Below, in pieces: positions 44,412-52,851 of a stretch of DNA of 64,000 bases. The notes under the pieces are model-generated. The model searched no databases. It had not been told where the DNA came from and saw only the letters and a program-made list of their open reading frames with translations. Position numbers and translations under genes: made by a program. Origin of the DNA: Indolivaga alginatilytica (GTDB lineage Bacteria > Bacteroidota > Bacteroidia > Bacteroidales > Dysgonomonadaceae). The number at the start of each line of letters is the position of its first letter. Within the stretch, counting starts at the first letter, position 1. The stretch spans positions 1-64,000 of the forward strand of contig NZ_QICL01000015.1 in NCBI RefSeq assembly GCF_003201355.1, given 5' to 3'.

Positions 44412-45173
44412 ATGGGAAAAAAATCCAAAAAAAAGAATAAAAAAAATAAATTAAAGTCGATCACAATAGTGTCGACTTTAATTATATTACTACTCGCTCT
44501 CGCATACCATTTCTATAAAAAAAGCGTAACAGCAGATACATTCAAGGAAAGCAGTAAATATCAAGTCAAAGGAATAGATGTCTCACACCACAATCCGATA
44601 TTGGACTGGGCAGAAGTCAAAAGACAAAACATAACCTTTACTTATCTAAAAGCTACAGAAGGCATCACGCACGATGATCGCAATTACATTTATAATTACA
44701 AACTGACAAAAGAGAATAATATTAAAACTGGTTCATATCACTTTTATAACTTTGGAGTTTCGGGACGCGAACAAGCCAAACATTTTATTCGAGTTGCAAA
44801 ATGTAAATCGGGAGACTTGATTCCTGCTATCGATGTAGAACATTCTCCCGCAAACCCATATAGTAAGGATCCTTCTTTTGTAAAAAATGTCATAAAAGAA
44901 CTATCGGTAATGGAGAATGAGCTTTATGAATACTATGGTTTTCATCCCGTTATTTATACAAATATCGATTGTTATAAATTGTATATCAGTGATTCTTTTC
45001 CCAATAACCCAATATGGATAAGCAGCTTAAACAAAGAGCCGAATGATGATATAAGGAATTGGGTTATCTGGCAATTCACTCATAAAGGTGAATTAGACGG
45101 AATTGTAGGAGATTTGGATCTTAATTATTTCAGATATTCATTTGATGATCTTCGCCAGCTACAATTTCCATAA
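44412..45173 (+). CDS. Membrane-anchored GH25 lysozyme-like muramidase
   Basis: The 253 residues start with a lysine-rich stretch (12 Lys in the first 15), then one membrane helix (IVSTLIILLLALAYHFY), and a GH25 domain from about 50. The catalytic acids fit: Asp56 in GIDVSHHN and Asp141/Glu143 in PAIDVEH. It would cut the beta-1,4 MurNAc-GlcNAc bond from the periplasmic side. It follows rfbC by three bases; roles in wall remodelling or in killing competitors cannot be separated by sequence. Confidence 0.9.
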   Translation: MGKKSKKKNKKNKLKSITIVSTLIILLLALAYHFYKKSVTADTFKESSKYQVKGIDVSHHNPILDWAEVKRQNITFTYLKATEGITHDDRNYIYNYKLTKENNIKTGSYHFYNFGVSGREQAKHFIRVAKCKSGDLIPAIDVEHSPANPYSKDPSFVKNVIKELSVMENELYEYYGFHPVIYTNIDCYKLYISDSFPNNPIWISSLNKEPNDDIRNWVIWQFTHKGELDGIVGDLDLNYFRYSFDDLRQLQFP

Positions 45174-45241
45174 TTTCTCACCTATATGCAGAAATACAAA
45201 ATAGAATTTATAAATTTGAAAAAACAATACATAATTGAGTA

Positions 45242-46249
45242 ATGAAGTATATATCAACCATTATTTGCTTATTCTTAGTAACTTTTTTGCCGTCATGTTT
45301 TCATGAAGACGAATATAATAACTCAAAACGAGATAATTTTGAGCTTTTATGGAAAACTATGGATCAGAAGTATTGTTTCTTTGAATATAAGAAAATTGAT
45401 TGGGACGAAATTCACACACGCTATGCTGACCGTATTAGTGAAAGTATGAGTAACGATGCCTTTTTTGATGTCATGGGTGAAATGTTGGCTGAATTACAAG
45501 ACGGCCATGTAAACCTTATAGCTACACATAATGTTGCAAGATATTGGAAATGGTTCGAAGATTATCCTGATAATTTTGATGAAAAAATACAGAAGAACTA
45601 TCTGGGAACTGATTATTCAATTGCGGCAGGTATGAAATACAAAATTCTCGAAGACAACATCGGTTACATATATTACGAGAGTTTTTCCAGCGGTATTGGA
45701 GAAGGTAATCTCGATCAGATTATAAGCCGCATGTCGATTTGTAATGGTATTATCATAGATGTACGAAATAATGGAGGCGGACTCTTAAGCAATGCTGATA
45801 AAATAGCTTCACGTTTCTTTAATGATAAAACTTTGGTAGGATATATTATGCACAAAACGGGGAAAGGACATAATGATTTTTCCAGTCCTTATCCGCGTTA
45901 TATAGAACCATCCGATCGACTCAGATATCAAAAAAAGGTGGTTGTTCTAACCAATAGAAAATGTTATAGTTCATGTAACGATTTTGTGAATGCTATGACC
46001 TATGCACCTAATGTGACCATCATCGGAGACAAAACAGGAGGAGGAAGCGGTTTACCTTTTTCTTCTGAACTCCCAAATGGTTGGTATGTACGCTTTTCGT
46101 CGTCTCCTATAGTAAATGCAAACAAAGAACATATTGAATTTGGAATAGAACCGGATATTGAGGTTGATATGAGTCATTCGGATATGTCAAGAGGAATTGA
46201 CTCAATGATAGAAAAAGCCCGTAGTTTTTTAAATAACAAACAAAACTAA
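45242..46249 (+). CDS. S41-family peptidase lipoprotein
   Basis: The 335 residues have a lipoprotein signal with lipobox LPSC (Cys19). An N-terminal helical region (about 30-90) leads to LQDGHVNL, then the tail-specific protease core with IDVRNNGGG, and the serine region TNRKCYSSCNDFV with GDKTGGGSG. This is the C-terminal processing peptidase type without an obvious PDZ domain. It lies between the GH25 and LemA genes on the same strand. The target proteins are unknown. Confidence 0.87.
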   Translation: MKYISTIICLFLVTFLPSCFHEDEYNNSKRDNFELLWKTMDQKYCFFEYKKIDWDEIHTRYADRISESMSNDAFFDVMGEMLAELQDGHVNLIATHNVARYWKWFEDYPDNFDEKIQKNYLGTDYSIAAGMKYKILEDNIGYIYYESFSSGIGEGNLDQIISRMSICNGIIIDVRNNGGGLLSNADKIASRFFNDKTLVGYIMHKTGKGHNDFSSPYPRYIEPSDRLRYQKKVVVLTNRKCYSSCNDFVNAMTYAPNVTIIGDKTGGGSGLPFSSELPNGWYVRFSSSPIVNANKEHIEFGIEPDIEVDMSHSDMSRGIDSMIEKARSFLNNKQN

Positions 46250-46267
46250 CATTTTAATAGTATCAAC

Positions 46268-46828
46268 ATGGAAATCATATTTTTAATAATCGGATTAATC
46301 GTTCTTGCAGCGATTATTATAATAAGCATAAAAAACAGGCTTATAGGGCTTAAGAACAAAGTCGAATATGCCAATGGAGCAGTAGATGCGATGTTTAAAC
46401 AACGCTATAATTTAATCCCCAATCTGGTCGCCACTGTAAAACAATATATGCAACACGAAAGCACTTTGTTAGAACGATTGGTACAGTTAAGATCACAAGC
46501 TCAAAGTCCCGGTATAACCGATTCACAAAAAAACGAATTAAACGGGCAATTAGATCAGGCAATCAAATCTTTTAATATTTCAGTTGAAAATTATCCCGAT
46601 CTAAAAGCCAGTGAGCAGTTTTCGAGGCTCCAAGCTTCATTAAATGAATGTGAAGGGCAATTAGCTGCCGCTCGCAGAACATATAATGCGACAGTTATGA
46701 ATTATAATAATGCAATAGAGATGTTCCCAACAAGCATATTCGCTTCACAAATGAATTATCAGCGTAAGGAAATGATAACAGCAACGCAAACCGAACAACA
46801 GAATCCTAATGTGACAAATTTATTTTAA
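46268..46828 (+). CDS. lemA: LemA family protein
   Basis: The 186 residues have one N-terminal membrane helix (IIFLIIGLIVLAAIIIISI). The LemA helical bundle follows: NRLIGLKNKVEYANGAVDAMFKQRYNLIPNLVATVKQY and the C-terminal ARRTYNATVMNYNNAIEMFP. Function is not settled; the family is found next to peptidases and TPM-domain proteins. Its neighbour is a DUF3137 protein, a common pairing. The stop codon begins repeat copy 8. Confidence 0.94.
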   Translation: MEIIFLIIGLIVLAAIIIISIKNRLIGLKNKVEYANGAVDAMFKQRYNLIPNLVATVKQYMQHESTLLERLVQLRSQAQSPGITDSQKNELNGQLDQAIKSFNISVENYPDLKASEQFSRLQASLNECEGQLAAARRTYNATVMNYNNAIEMFPTSIFASQMNYQRKEMITATQTEQQNPNVTNLF

Positions 46829-46920
46829 GGTTGCAGACCTATTTATCACTTTGTTAGCATAACCATCTCCGATTGTTATGCTAGCAAAACATCGAATTAA
46901 ATATTTAACGTTACTTTTAA
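46826..46920 (+). repeat. 3'-end hairpin repeat, copy 8 (after lemA), full length
   Basis: TAA is followed by AAGGTTGCAGACCTA (stem with a G-U wobble, loop GCA) and TTTATCACTTTG. The second hairpin is a perfect 9-bp stem: TAGCATAAC at 46855-46863 and GTTATGCTA at 46875-46883. Its T-to-C and A-to-G differences from other copies preserve the pairing. The tail AAAACATCGAATTAAATA follows. Confidence 0.85.
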
Positions 46921-46948
46921 TTATACTCGCACACTAATCTGATAACAC

Positions 46949-47944
46949 ATGTCTGTTTCTCTTCTTAATAATATTGAACAACGAGTATCGGATCTTCAAT
47001 TCCAGTTACAATATCGATTACAACCGATTGAAGATTTAAGATTGGAATATAAAAAGCAACTGAAAACATTCTGGCTTATAGTTGTTGCATCTCTGGCAAT
47101 ATTTATCTCCATAGTTTTATTCTTGTATCTGCCTTTAGCTCCACTATTTATCATTCTTATTATTGGATATATCCTGACATATATCTATTGGATAAAACCT
47201 CTGAAAAAGAATCTCTGCGAACAATTTCACAATGGAATAGTACCACATATTGTATCCGAATTTTTATCTGAAACTTATTTTAATGCCAACAGCTACATAA
47301 GTGAGAAAGATTATTTCCTTTCCAATTTGTTTAGAAGATCTACCGACAAATACGATGGAAGCAACTTAACACAGGGAAATCTAGGACAAACATCCGTATT
47401 ATTCTCTAATTTGCACACCCAATACAAAACACAATCAACCGACAGCAAAGGAAGAACCCGAACCCAATGGCATACTATATTCAGAGGTGTATTCCTTATA
47501 GCTGACAGCAATAAGAATTTCAATGGCGAAATATACATCTTTCCGGATACAGCAGAACGTATATTCGGAGGAATAGGACGATGGATGCAGGAAAAATTCG
47601 GTGCGACAGGAAGAGGAGAGATGATATATCTGGAAGATCCCGATTTCGAGAAAAGATATGTAGTATATGCTACGGATCCCGTAGAGGCACGCTATATATT
47701 GACACCTTCGATGCAACAGTATTTTATGAACCTATCTGATACTTTTGGAAAAGGCTCTTTACACGCATCTTTCATCAATGGTAAATTATATTTAGCCCTT
47801 AGCGGTGATTTTGAACTCTTTACTCTTAATACGAATAAGCCACTTAATGACGAGCAGACTATTAAGTATTATGTAGGAAATTTGATTCATATTCTGTCGG
47901 CTGTCGAAATTCTAGACCTCAATACACGTATCTGGAACAAGTAA
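46949..47944 (+). CDS. DUF3137 membrane protein
   Basis: The 331 residues have an N-terminal helical stretch, two close membrane helices at about 48-90 (FWLIVVASLAIFISIVLFLY and IILIIGYILTYIYWI), and a soluble C-terminal domain with GVFLIADSNKNFNGEIYIFPD and FEKRYVVYATDPVEARYILTP. I recognise it as DUF3137, commonly paired with LemA. Function is unknown. The gene ends in repeat copy 9 and precedes rpsP. Confidence 0.88.
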   Translation: MSVSLLNNIEQRVSDLQFQLQYRLQPIEDLRLEYKKQLKTFWLIVVASLAIFISIVLFLYLPLAPLFIILIIGYILTYIYWIKPLKKNLCEQFHNGIVPHIVSEFLSETYFNANSYISEKDYFLSNLFRRSTDKYDGSNLTQGNLGQTSVLFSNLHTQYKTQSTDSKGRTRTQWHTIFRGVFLIADSNKNFNGEIYIFPDTAERIFGGIGRWMQEKFGATGRGEMIYLEDPDFEKRYVVYATDPVEARYILTPSMQQYFMNLSDTFGKGSLHASFINGKLYLALSGDFELFTLNTNKPLNDEQTIKYYVGNLIHILSAVEILDLNTRIWNK

Positions 47945-48045
47945 GGTCTCAGACCTATTTATTGTTTTGGCAGGTATAACATTACAACTATAGTTTGTTA
48001 TAACCTCAAAACATATTATTAAATACCTTCATTTATCCAAATAGC
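47942..48045 (+). repeat. 3'-end hairpin repeat, copy 9 (after DUF3137 gene), full length
   Basis: TAA runs into AAGGTCTCAGACCTA and TTTATTGTTTTGG. The second hairpin is AGGTATAACA at 47972-47981 with TGTTATAACCT at 47996-48006, with the same bulged A as copy 5 but GG/CC instead of AG/CT at the base. Tail: AAAACATATTATTAAATACC, then TTCATTTATCC. Confidence 0.85.
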
Positions 48046-48088
48046 TGAAATATATGGAGTGGCAGGCGATAAATACAAAACTTATCCT

Positions 48089-48096
48089 TATATTTG
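48089..48096 (+). promoter_or_regulatory. -7 box for rpsP
   Basis: TATATTTG matches TAnnTTTG and precedes rpsP by 47 bases. No TTTG lies at the -33 position. Confidence 0.5.
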
Positions 48097-48143
48097 CACC
48101 CGCTAATAAATAATTATGTACTAATTAAAAATTACTTTAAGAA

Positions 48144-48689
48144 ATGGCTACAAAGATCCGTTTACAAAGAAGAGGACGTAAAGACTATCCTTTTTATCAA
48201 ATCATTATTGCAGATAGCAGAGCACCACGTGATGGTAAATTTATTGAGAAAGTTGGCTCGTACAACCCGAACACTAATCCTGCTACAGTTACGTTAAACT
48301 TTGACAGAGCTTTGTATTGGCTACAAGTTGGTGCACAACCAACTGATACAGTACGCAATCTCCTTTCTGAAGAAGGTGTTCTTATGAAGAAACACTTACT
48401 TGGTGGGGTAACTAAAGGTGCATTCTCTGTTGCTGATGCCGAAACTAAGTTTGAAGCATGGAAAGCAAACAAAGATAAAGCTACTGAATCTGTAAAAAAC
48501 AAACACGCAGAAAAAGCAAGTGCTGAAGTTAAAGCACGTTTCGAAGCAGAACAAGCTGTAAATAAAGCTAAAGCTGAGGCTGTAGCTCAAAAAAGAGCTG
48601 AAGCTGCTGCTGCAAAAGCAGAGAAAGATGCTCCTGCTGCTGTTGAAGTAGAAGCTCCTGAAGCTCCTGCTGCAGAAAGTGCTGAGTAA
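48144..48689 (+). CDS. rpsP: 30S ribosomal protein S16 with long C-terminal extension
   Basis: Residues 1-85 are the S16 fold ([38 protein letters not shown]), which supports assembly and stability of the 30S subunit. The remaining ~95 residues are Ala, Glu and Lys-rich ([18 protein letters not shown], ending [12 protein letters not shown]) and would form a charged helix and a flexible tail. Many S16 proteins are only 80-90 residues long; extended forms are familiar in Bacteroidetes. The gene stands alone and is closed by a strong terminator; rimM, trmD and rplS are not adjacent. Confidence 0.96.
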   Translation: MATKIRLQRRGRKDYPFYQIIIADSRAPRDGKFIEKVGSYNPNTNPATVTLNFDRALYWLQVGAQPTDTVRNLLSEEGVLMKKHLLGGVTKGAFSVADAETKFEAWKANKDKATESVKNKHAEKASAEVKARFEAEQAVNKAKAEAVAQKRAEAAAAKAEKDAPAAVEVEAPEAPAAESAE

Positions 48690-48715
48690 ATTCGACATTT
48701 TTGATACAGCATACT

Positions 48716-48747
48716 AAAAAAGGTAATCCGATTGGATTACCTTTTTT
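48716..48747 (+). terminator. Terminator after rpsP
   Basis: AAAAAAGGTAATCC pairs with GGATTACCTTTTTT around a GATT loop. It can also serve the convergent ene-reductase gene on the other strand, which ends 20 bases beyond it. Confidence 0.92.
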
Positions 48748-48767
48748 ATTTTATAATAAATCTACAA

Positions 48768-49835
48768 TTACTTATACCCTCGCAGATATTGAACGGGATA
48801 ATTAGCCACAGTATCACCTAATTCTTTTGCTGCATTAAGTACAAACTGGGGATTACGCAATAACTCACGACCTAAGAATATCAAATCGCATTTGCTTGCA
48901 TTTAGTAAATTTTCAGCCTGCTTAGCATCGGTAATAAGCCCCACAGCTCCCGTAATAATACCGGTTTCTCTTTTTATACGTTTTGAAAAAGGAACTTGAT
49001 AAGAAGGTCCTACCGGAATTTTAGCATGAGCTATATTGCCTCCTGTGGATACATCTATTACATCTACACCTTTATCTTTTAATAGTTTCGACAATTCTAC
49101 GGAATCTTCAATATTCCATCCTCCTTCAACCCAATCGGTAGCCGAAATGCGTACCCAGAGAGAATGTTTTTCACCCAATAGAGAAATTAATACATCAACA
49201 ATCTCAAGAAGAAACCTTGTTCTATTTTCGAAACTCCCTCCATACTCATCTGTCCTGTGATTACTCAGCGGAGATAGAAACTGATGAATCAGATATCCAT
49301 GAGCAGCATGAATTTCCAGAACTTTATAGCCAACCTTTAAGGACCTTAAAGCCGCATTCCTAAAATCTTCAATCACGCCTTTAATAGCTTCTTTTGATAA
49401 AGCGATCGGAGGATTTTCATTTGCTTCAAACGGGATGGCTGATGCAGAAACTGTAGTCCAGCTATTAGCCCCCTCAATTAATTGTTTTCCTCCGTTTTGA
49501 GGTAAAGCGCAACTAGCCTTTCTTCCGGCATGAGCAAGTTGAATACCTGCAACGGCTCCGTGTTTCTCAACGAATTTTACAATTTGAGTCAATTTTTCAA
49601 TGTGCTCATCTTTCCAAATACCTAAATCGCCATGACTAATACGCCCCTCGGGAGATACAGCAGTAGCTTCTTGTATTATAGTTCCACACCCACCTACAGC
49701 ACGACTTCCATAATGGATAAAGTGCCAATCGTTGGCAAAACCATCTTCTGCCGAATACTGACACATTGGAGACATCACCACCCTATTTTTCAGAGTAATA
49801 CCTTTCAAATGGAATGAAGTTAATAGTTTAGACAT
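48768..49835 (-). CDS. namA: NADH:flavin oxidoreductase (Old Yellow Enzyme family, YqjM/NamA-like)
   Basis: A cytoplasmic FMN enzyme that reduces activated carbon-carbon double bonds. The 355 residues form a TIM barrel: NRVVMSPMCQYSAEDG near the start, with the Cys that tunes the flavin in this group; HAGRKAS; and HAAHGYLIHQFLSPLSNHRTDEYGGS in the middle, which gives the His pair binding the substrate carbonyl. The natural substrate is unknown, and the gene symbol is by similarity. It is divergent from tdk, with 210 bases between them. Confidence 0.9.
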   Translation of the reverse strand: MSKLLTSFHLKGITLKNRVVMSPMCQYSAEDGFANDWHFIHYGSRAVGGCGTIIQEATAVSPEGRISHGDLGIWKDEHIEKLTQIVKFVEKHGAVAGIQLAHAGRKASCALPQNGGKQLIEGANSWTTVSASAIPFEANENPPIALSKEAIKGVIEDFRNAALRSLKVGYKVLEIHAAHGYLIHQFLSPLSNHRTDEYGGSFENRTRFLLEIVDVLISLLGEKHSLWVRISATDWVEGGWNIEDSVELSKLLKDKGVDVIDVSTGGNIAHAKIPVGPSYQVPFSKRIKRETGIITGAVGLITDAKQAENLLNASKCDLIFLGRELLRNPQFVLNAAKELGDTVANYPVQYLRGYK

Positions 49836-49962
49836 GTTTTATTTATTTTTTTCTTTCAGATAATAACCACAACATTACATACAATCTATAAAATTAAGAA
49901 ATAATCCAGACAATATTGAAGTATTTTATAATATTTCATTTTCATATCTTTTTTATAAAATC

Positions 49963-49970
49963 TATCTTTG
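49963..49970 (+). promoter_or_regulatory. -7 box for tdk
   Basis: TATCTTTG is an exact -7 match, about 75 bases before tdk. No clear TTTG lies at -33. I see no box for the divergent ene-reductase gene. Confidence 0.5.
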
Positions 49971-50045
49971 CACGGCTTAAAATATAGATGCATCTTTTAC
50001 AGATCATTCTAATATGAATTTCTAAACCTCTTATACTTTCTTTTT

Positions 50046-50633
50046 ATGATTTATACTGAAAATACAATACACGAAACAGCTAACAGAGGTAGTATAGAGG
50101 TAATATGCGGATCGATGTTCTCAGGTAAAACGGAAGAACTTTTGCGCAGACTCAAAAGAGCAAAAATAGCTAAACAACAGATAGAAATATTTAAGCCGGC
50201 GATTGATACACGTTATTCTGAAATTGAGATCACATCACACGATAGAAACTCGATTCCCTCGACTGTAGTCGAACATTCGAGTAATATCCTTTTACTGGCA
50301 TCCAACATAGAAGTTGTAGCTATCGATGAAGCCCAATTTTTCGATATGGGTTTAGTTGATGTATGCCAGCAATTAGCAGATCAAGGTATCAGGGTCATTA
50401 TAGCAGGGTTAGATATGGATTTTAAAAGGAATCCTTTTGGTCCAATGCCAAATTTATGTGCAATTGCCGATGATGTAGAAAAAGTACATGCCATATGTGT
50501 AGAATGTGGTAAATTAGCAAACTATTCGTTCCGGCTTGTATCAACAAACGACAAGCAGGTGATGCTTGGAGAGTTAGAGGAATATAAGCCACTCTGCCGA
50601 CAATGCTATATACGGTTGAATGAGAAAAAATAG
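50046..50633 (+). CDS. tdk: Thymidine kinase (type II, zinc-containing)
   Basis: It phosphorylates thymidine for salvage. The 195 residues have the P-loop GSMFSGKT at 22-29, IDEAQFF with catalytic Glu95, and zinc ligands Cys151, Cys154, Cys184 and Cys187 around the lasso loop. The length is usual for the bacterial/human TK1-like type. It precedes mgtE by 70 bases, which contain a pair of hairpins. Confidence 0.96.
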   Translation: MIYTENTIHETANRGSIEVICGSMFSGKTEELLRRLKRAKIAKQQIEIFKPAIDTRYSEIEITSHDRNSIPSTVVEHSSNILLLASNIEVVAIDEAQFFDMGLVDVCQQLADQGIRVIIAGLDMDFKRNPFGPMPNLCAIADDVEKVHAICVECGKLANYSFRLVSTNDKQVMLGELEEYKPLCRQCYIRLNEKK

Positions 50634-50644
50634 AGAGTGTTTCT

Positions 50645-50686
50645 GAAAACTTTTTTTGAGAAAAAAGAGTTTTCCAGTATTTACTG
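50645..50686 (+). promoter_or_regulatory. Two hairpins between tdk and mgtE
   Basis: GAAAACTTTTTTT at 50645-50657 pairs with AAAAAAGAGTTTTC at 50661-50674 with one bulged G. Directly behind it CAGTA and TACTG form a short 5-bp hairpin (50675-50686). No T run follows, so it is a poor terminator. The mgtE ATG lies 17 bases further, hence a leader element is possible. It does not look like a known Mg2+ riboswitch, which is far larger. Confidence 0.35.
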
Positions 50687-50703
50687 ATTAAAACTTCCTC
50701 AGT

Positions 50704-52092
50704 ATGAGAAAAGATCTCAAACACATTGTTCATCACACCCAATTACTAATCAAATCGGGAGATAAAAAAAAGTTAAGAACTTACCTTGATAGTCTTAATA
50801 TCTCCATAATAGAAGATTTGATTGATGAACTTCCTGATTATGCTCCACTCATTATAGATACAATGAGTGTAAACAGAGCTATCAATGTTTTTAGAATTTT
50901 AGACGTTCCAACACAAGAACGAGTCATAAAAAAACTACCAAAACTTAAGGTTTCGGAGATTATGAGAGGTTTGCCTCCGGATGACCAGACGGCATTTCTA
51001 GGTGAACTAAAAGACGAAGAACTATCTCAACAATTGCTTTCTTTACTTTCTCCTGAAGATAAAAAAGAAGTATCTACGCTATTAGCTTATCCGGAAGATA
51101 GTGTAGGTCGGTTGATGACTCCCGACTATCTTGCCATAAATAAGAGTTTCACGGTACAGGAAACATTAGACACAATCAGGCTGCGAGGTAAAAACTCAGA
51201 GACTATTGACGTAATATACATATTGGACGATAATGGAGTCTTGCTTGATGACCTCAGGATTCGTGATTTATTGCTTGTCGACCCTCATACACCGATAGCC
51301 GACTTGATGGATGACAGGCTTATATCCCTGAACGCTGAAGATCCTCAAGAGGAAGCTATCAAGGTATTCAAGATGAATAATCGGGTCGCTTTACCCGTTA
51401 TAGCTTCTGACAAAACTTTGCTGGGTATTATTACCATTGACGATGTTTTGTGGCTTGCTGACGAAGAGTATTCGGAAGATATGCAACGATTTGGAGCGAG
51501 TGGTACACTAGATGAACCCTATTTGGATGTTCCTCTCTACAAATTAATATGGAAGCGTGCAGGCTGGTTAATTGTCTTATTTATTGGCGAATTATTGACA
51601 GCTTCAGTAATGCAATATTATGAAGACCAATTAGCTAAAGTAATCGTACTTGCGATGTTTCTCCCTCTGATGATTTCAAGTGGGGGGAATAGCGGATCAC
51701 AGGCTTCAACCCTTATTATCCAAGCAATGGCAGTTGGAGATGTACGCTTATCGCATTGGTGGCGTGTATTCAGACGCGAAATTATTTCAGGGCTAAGTTT
51801 GGGTATCATATTGGGTATTATTGGTTTTATACGTATTTTCGTATGGCATTTCATATTCCCCCATTTATATGGTGATCATTGGATTATGGTAGCCAGCACG
51901 GTATCTTTATCTTTAGTTGGAATTGTACTCTGGGGTTCATTAATAGGCTCGATGCTTCCATTCATTTTGCGTAGATTAGGCGCCGATCCCGCCACATCAT
52001 CAGCCCCTTTTGTTGCGACCATTGTCGATGTAACAGGACTTATTATATATCTGACTATTGCCAGCATTATGTTTGGTTCGGTTCTCAGCTAA
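50704..52092 (+). CDS. mgtE: Magnesium transporter MgtE
   Basis: The 462 residues have the MgtE layout: an N-terminal helical superhelix (about 1-125), two CBS domains (about 135-260, EDSVGRLMTPDYLAI and GIITIDDVLWLADEE), then five membrane helices with MISSGGNSGSQASTLIIQAMA forming the ion path. The cytoplasmic part senses Mg2+ and closes the pore. The stop codon opens repeat copy 10. Confidence 0.96.
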   Translation: MRKDLKHIVHHTQLLIKSGDKKKLRTYLDSLNISIIEDLIDELPDYAPLIIDTMSVNRAINVFRILDVPTQERVIKKLPKLKVSEIMRGLPPDDQTAFLGELKDEELSQQLLSLLSPEDKKEVSTLLAYPEDSVGRLMTPDYLAINKSFTVQETLDTIRLRGKNSETIDVIYILDDNGVLLDDLRIRDLLLVDPHTPIADLMDDRLISLNAEDPQEEAIKVFKMNNRVALPVIASDKTLLGIITIDDVLWLADEEYSEDMQRFGASGTLDEPYLDVPLYKLIWKRAGWLIVLFIGELLTASVMQYYEDQLAKVIVLAMFLPLMISSGGNSGSQASTLIIQAMAVGDVRLSHWWRVFRREIISGLSLGIILGIIGFIRIFVWHFIFPHLYGDHWIMVASTVSLSLVGIVLWGSLIGSMLPFILRRLGADPATSSAPFVATIVDVTGLIIYLTIASIMFGSVLS

Positions 52093-52135
52093 GGTCTAAG
52101 ACCTTTTTATTGCTTAAGATCATCTGATTACTATT
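52090..52135 (+). repeat. 3'-end hairpin repeat, copy 10 (after mgtE), short
   Basis: TAA followed by AAGGTCTAAGACCTTTTTATTGCTT: the first 6-bp stem (loop TAA), T run and linker are clear. The second hairpin and the tail are not recognisable. Confidence 0.65.
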
Positions 52136-52153
52136 CTCAAAAGTGAATAAGAT

Positions 52154-52690
52154 ATGAGTAAAAAACAAGATAAGTTCAATGATGAAGATTTTGAACATAA
52201 ATCATTCGAAATCGAAGGACGCACAGTAGAGTATAAGACTAAGATAGTAGATAAAGTTGAGCAAGACTTACTCAATCTGGGCGATAAAGATAAAGAGTTT
52301 ATTGCATACAGTTTGGTTGATGCAGAAATTCTTCTTACTCAACTTAGTCCTCATAAAAATCTGTCGAACTACTCTGCACAAGACCTGGATGAGCTTATTT
52401 ATTTATGGCTACATAGACGCAGCAGTTTTAAACATGTAAGTGAAGAGGAGTTTGTAAATGCCATAGGTTCAGCATTCGGTCATTGCATGAATGAAGCATA
52501 TGGTACTAAATGGACTATTATCAGTGATGAGTATGGAAACGATTTTGCATGTGTTTCTGAAAATCCTGTATTTCAGACATTCCCTTTCAGCTCCATATGG
52601 AAAGCAATAGAACAGAACAGGGAGGGATCGCTACAAGCTATAATGGATTTAATCAAAAAGCATTTAGATGATGGTTCTTTTGGAAGCTAA
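52154..52690 (+). CDS. Protein of unknown function, DUF3806-like
   Basis: The 178 residues are soluble and acidic, without a signal peptide. The C-terminal half (about 90-170) has the pattern IGSAFGHCMNEAYGTKWTIISDEYGNDFAC...TFPFSSIWKAIE, which I associate with DUF3806 (single-domain proteins of unknown role); this is from memory. It lies between mgtE and the convergent aminotransferase. Its stop begins repeat copy 11. Confidence 0.7.
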   Translation: MSKKQDKFNDEDFEHKSFEIEGRTVEYKTKIVDKVEQDLLNLGDKDKEFIAYSLVDAEILLTQLSPHKNLSNYSAQDLDELIYLWLHRRSSFKHVSEEEFVNAIGSAFGHCMNEAYGTKWTIISDEYGNDFACVSENPVFQTFPFSSIWKAIEQNREGSLQAIMDLIKKHLDDGSFGS

Positions 52691-52720
52691 GGTCGCAGAC
52701 CTTTTTATTCCTTTAAGCAA
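52688..52720 (+). repeat. 3'-end hairpin repeat, copy 11 (after DUF3806-like gene), short
   Basis: TAA followed by AAGGTCGCAGACCTTTTTATTCCTTT: a 6-bp stem with loop GCA and a T run. A separate, stronger terminator follows only 8 bases later. Confidence 0.65.
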
Positions 52721-52727
52721 ATCATAT

Positions 52728-52762
52728 AAAAAAGCAAGAGTTTATTAAACTCTTGCTTTTTT
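52728..52762. terminator. Bidirectional terminator between convergent genes
   Basis: AAAAAAGCAAGAGTTT pairs with its complement around a 3-base loop, with A's and T's on the two sides. It separates the DUF3806-like gene from the aminotransferase gene. Confidence 0.92.
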
Positions 52763-52769
52763 ATATGTA

Positions 52770-52851
52770 TAGATTATTAAGTAAATGAAAGTATTTAATG
52801 ATATCTTATACTTATTGGCTTATCTAGGTAATAAGGAAGTCTGCGACCTTA
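52770..52851 (-). repeat. 3'-end hairpin repeat, copy 12 (after the aminotransferase gene)
   Basis: On the - strand TAA runs into GGTCGCAGACTTCC and TTATTACC; the second hairpin has decayed (AAGTATAAGATATC). The tail ATCATTAAATACTTTCATTTACTTA is one of the best preserved. It shows that the element follows the gene's direction on either strand. Confidence 0.75.

Noticed and set aside
48094-48297. 67-codon frame overlapping the start of rpsP
   Set aside because: It is an out-of-frame shadow of rpsP; the S16 frame is certain.
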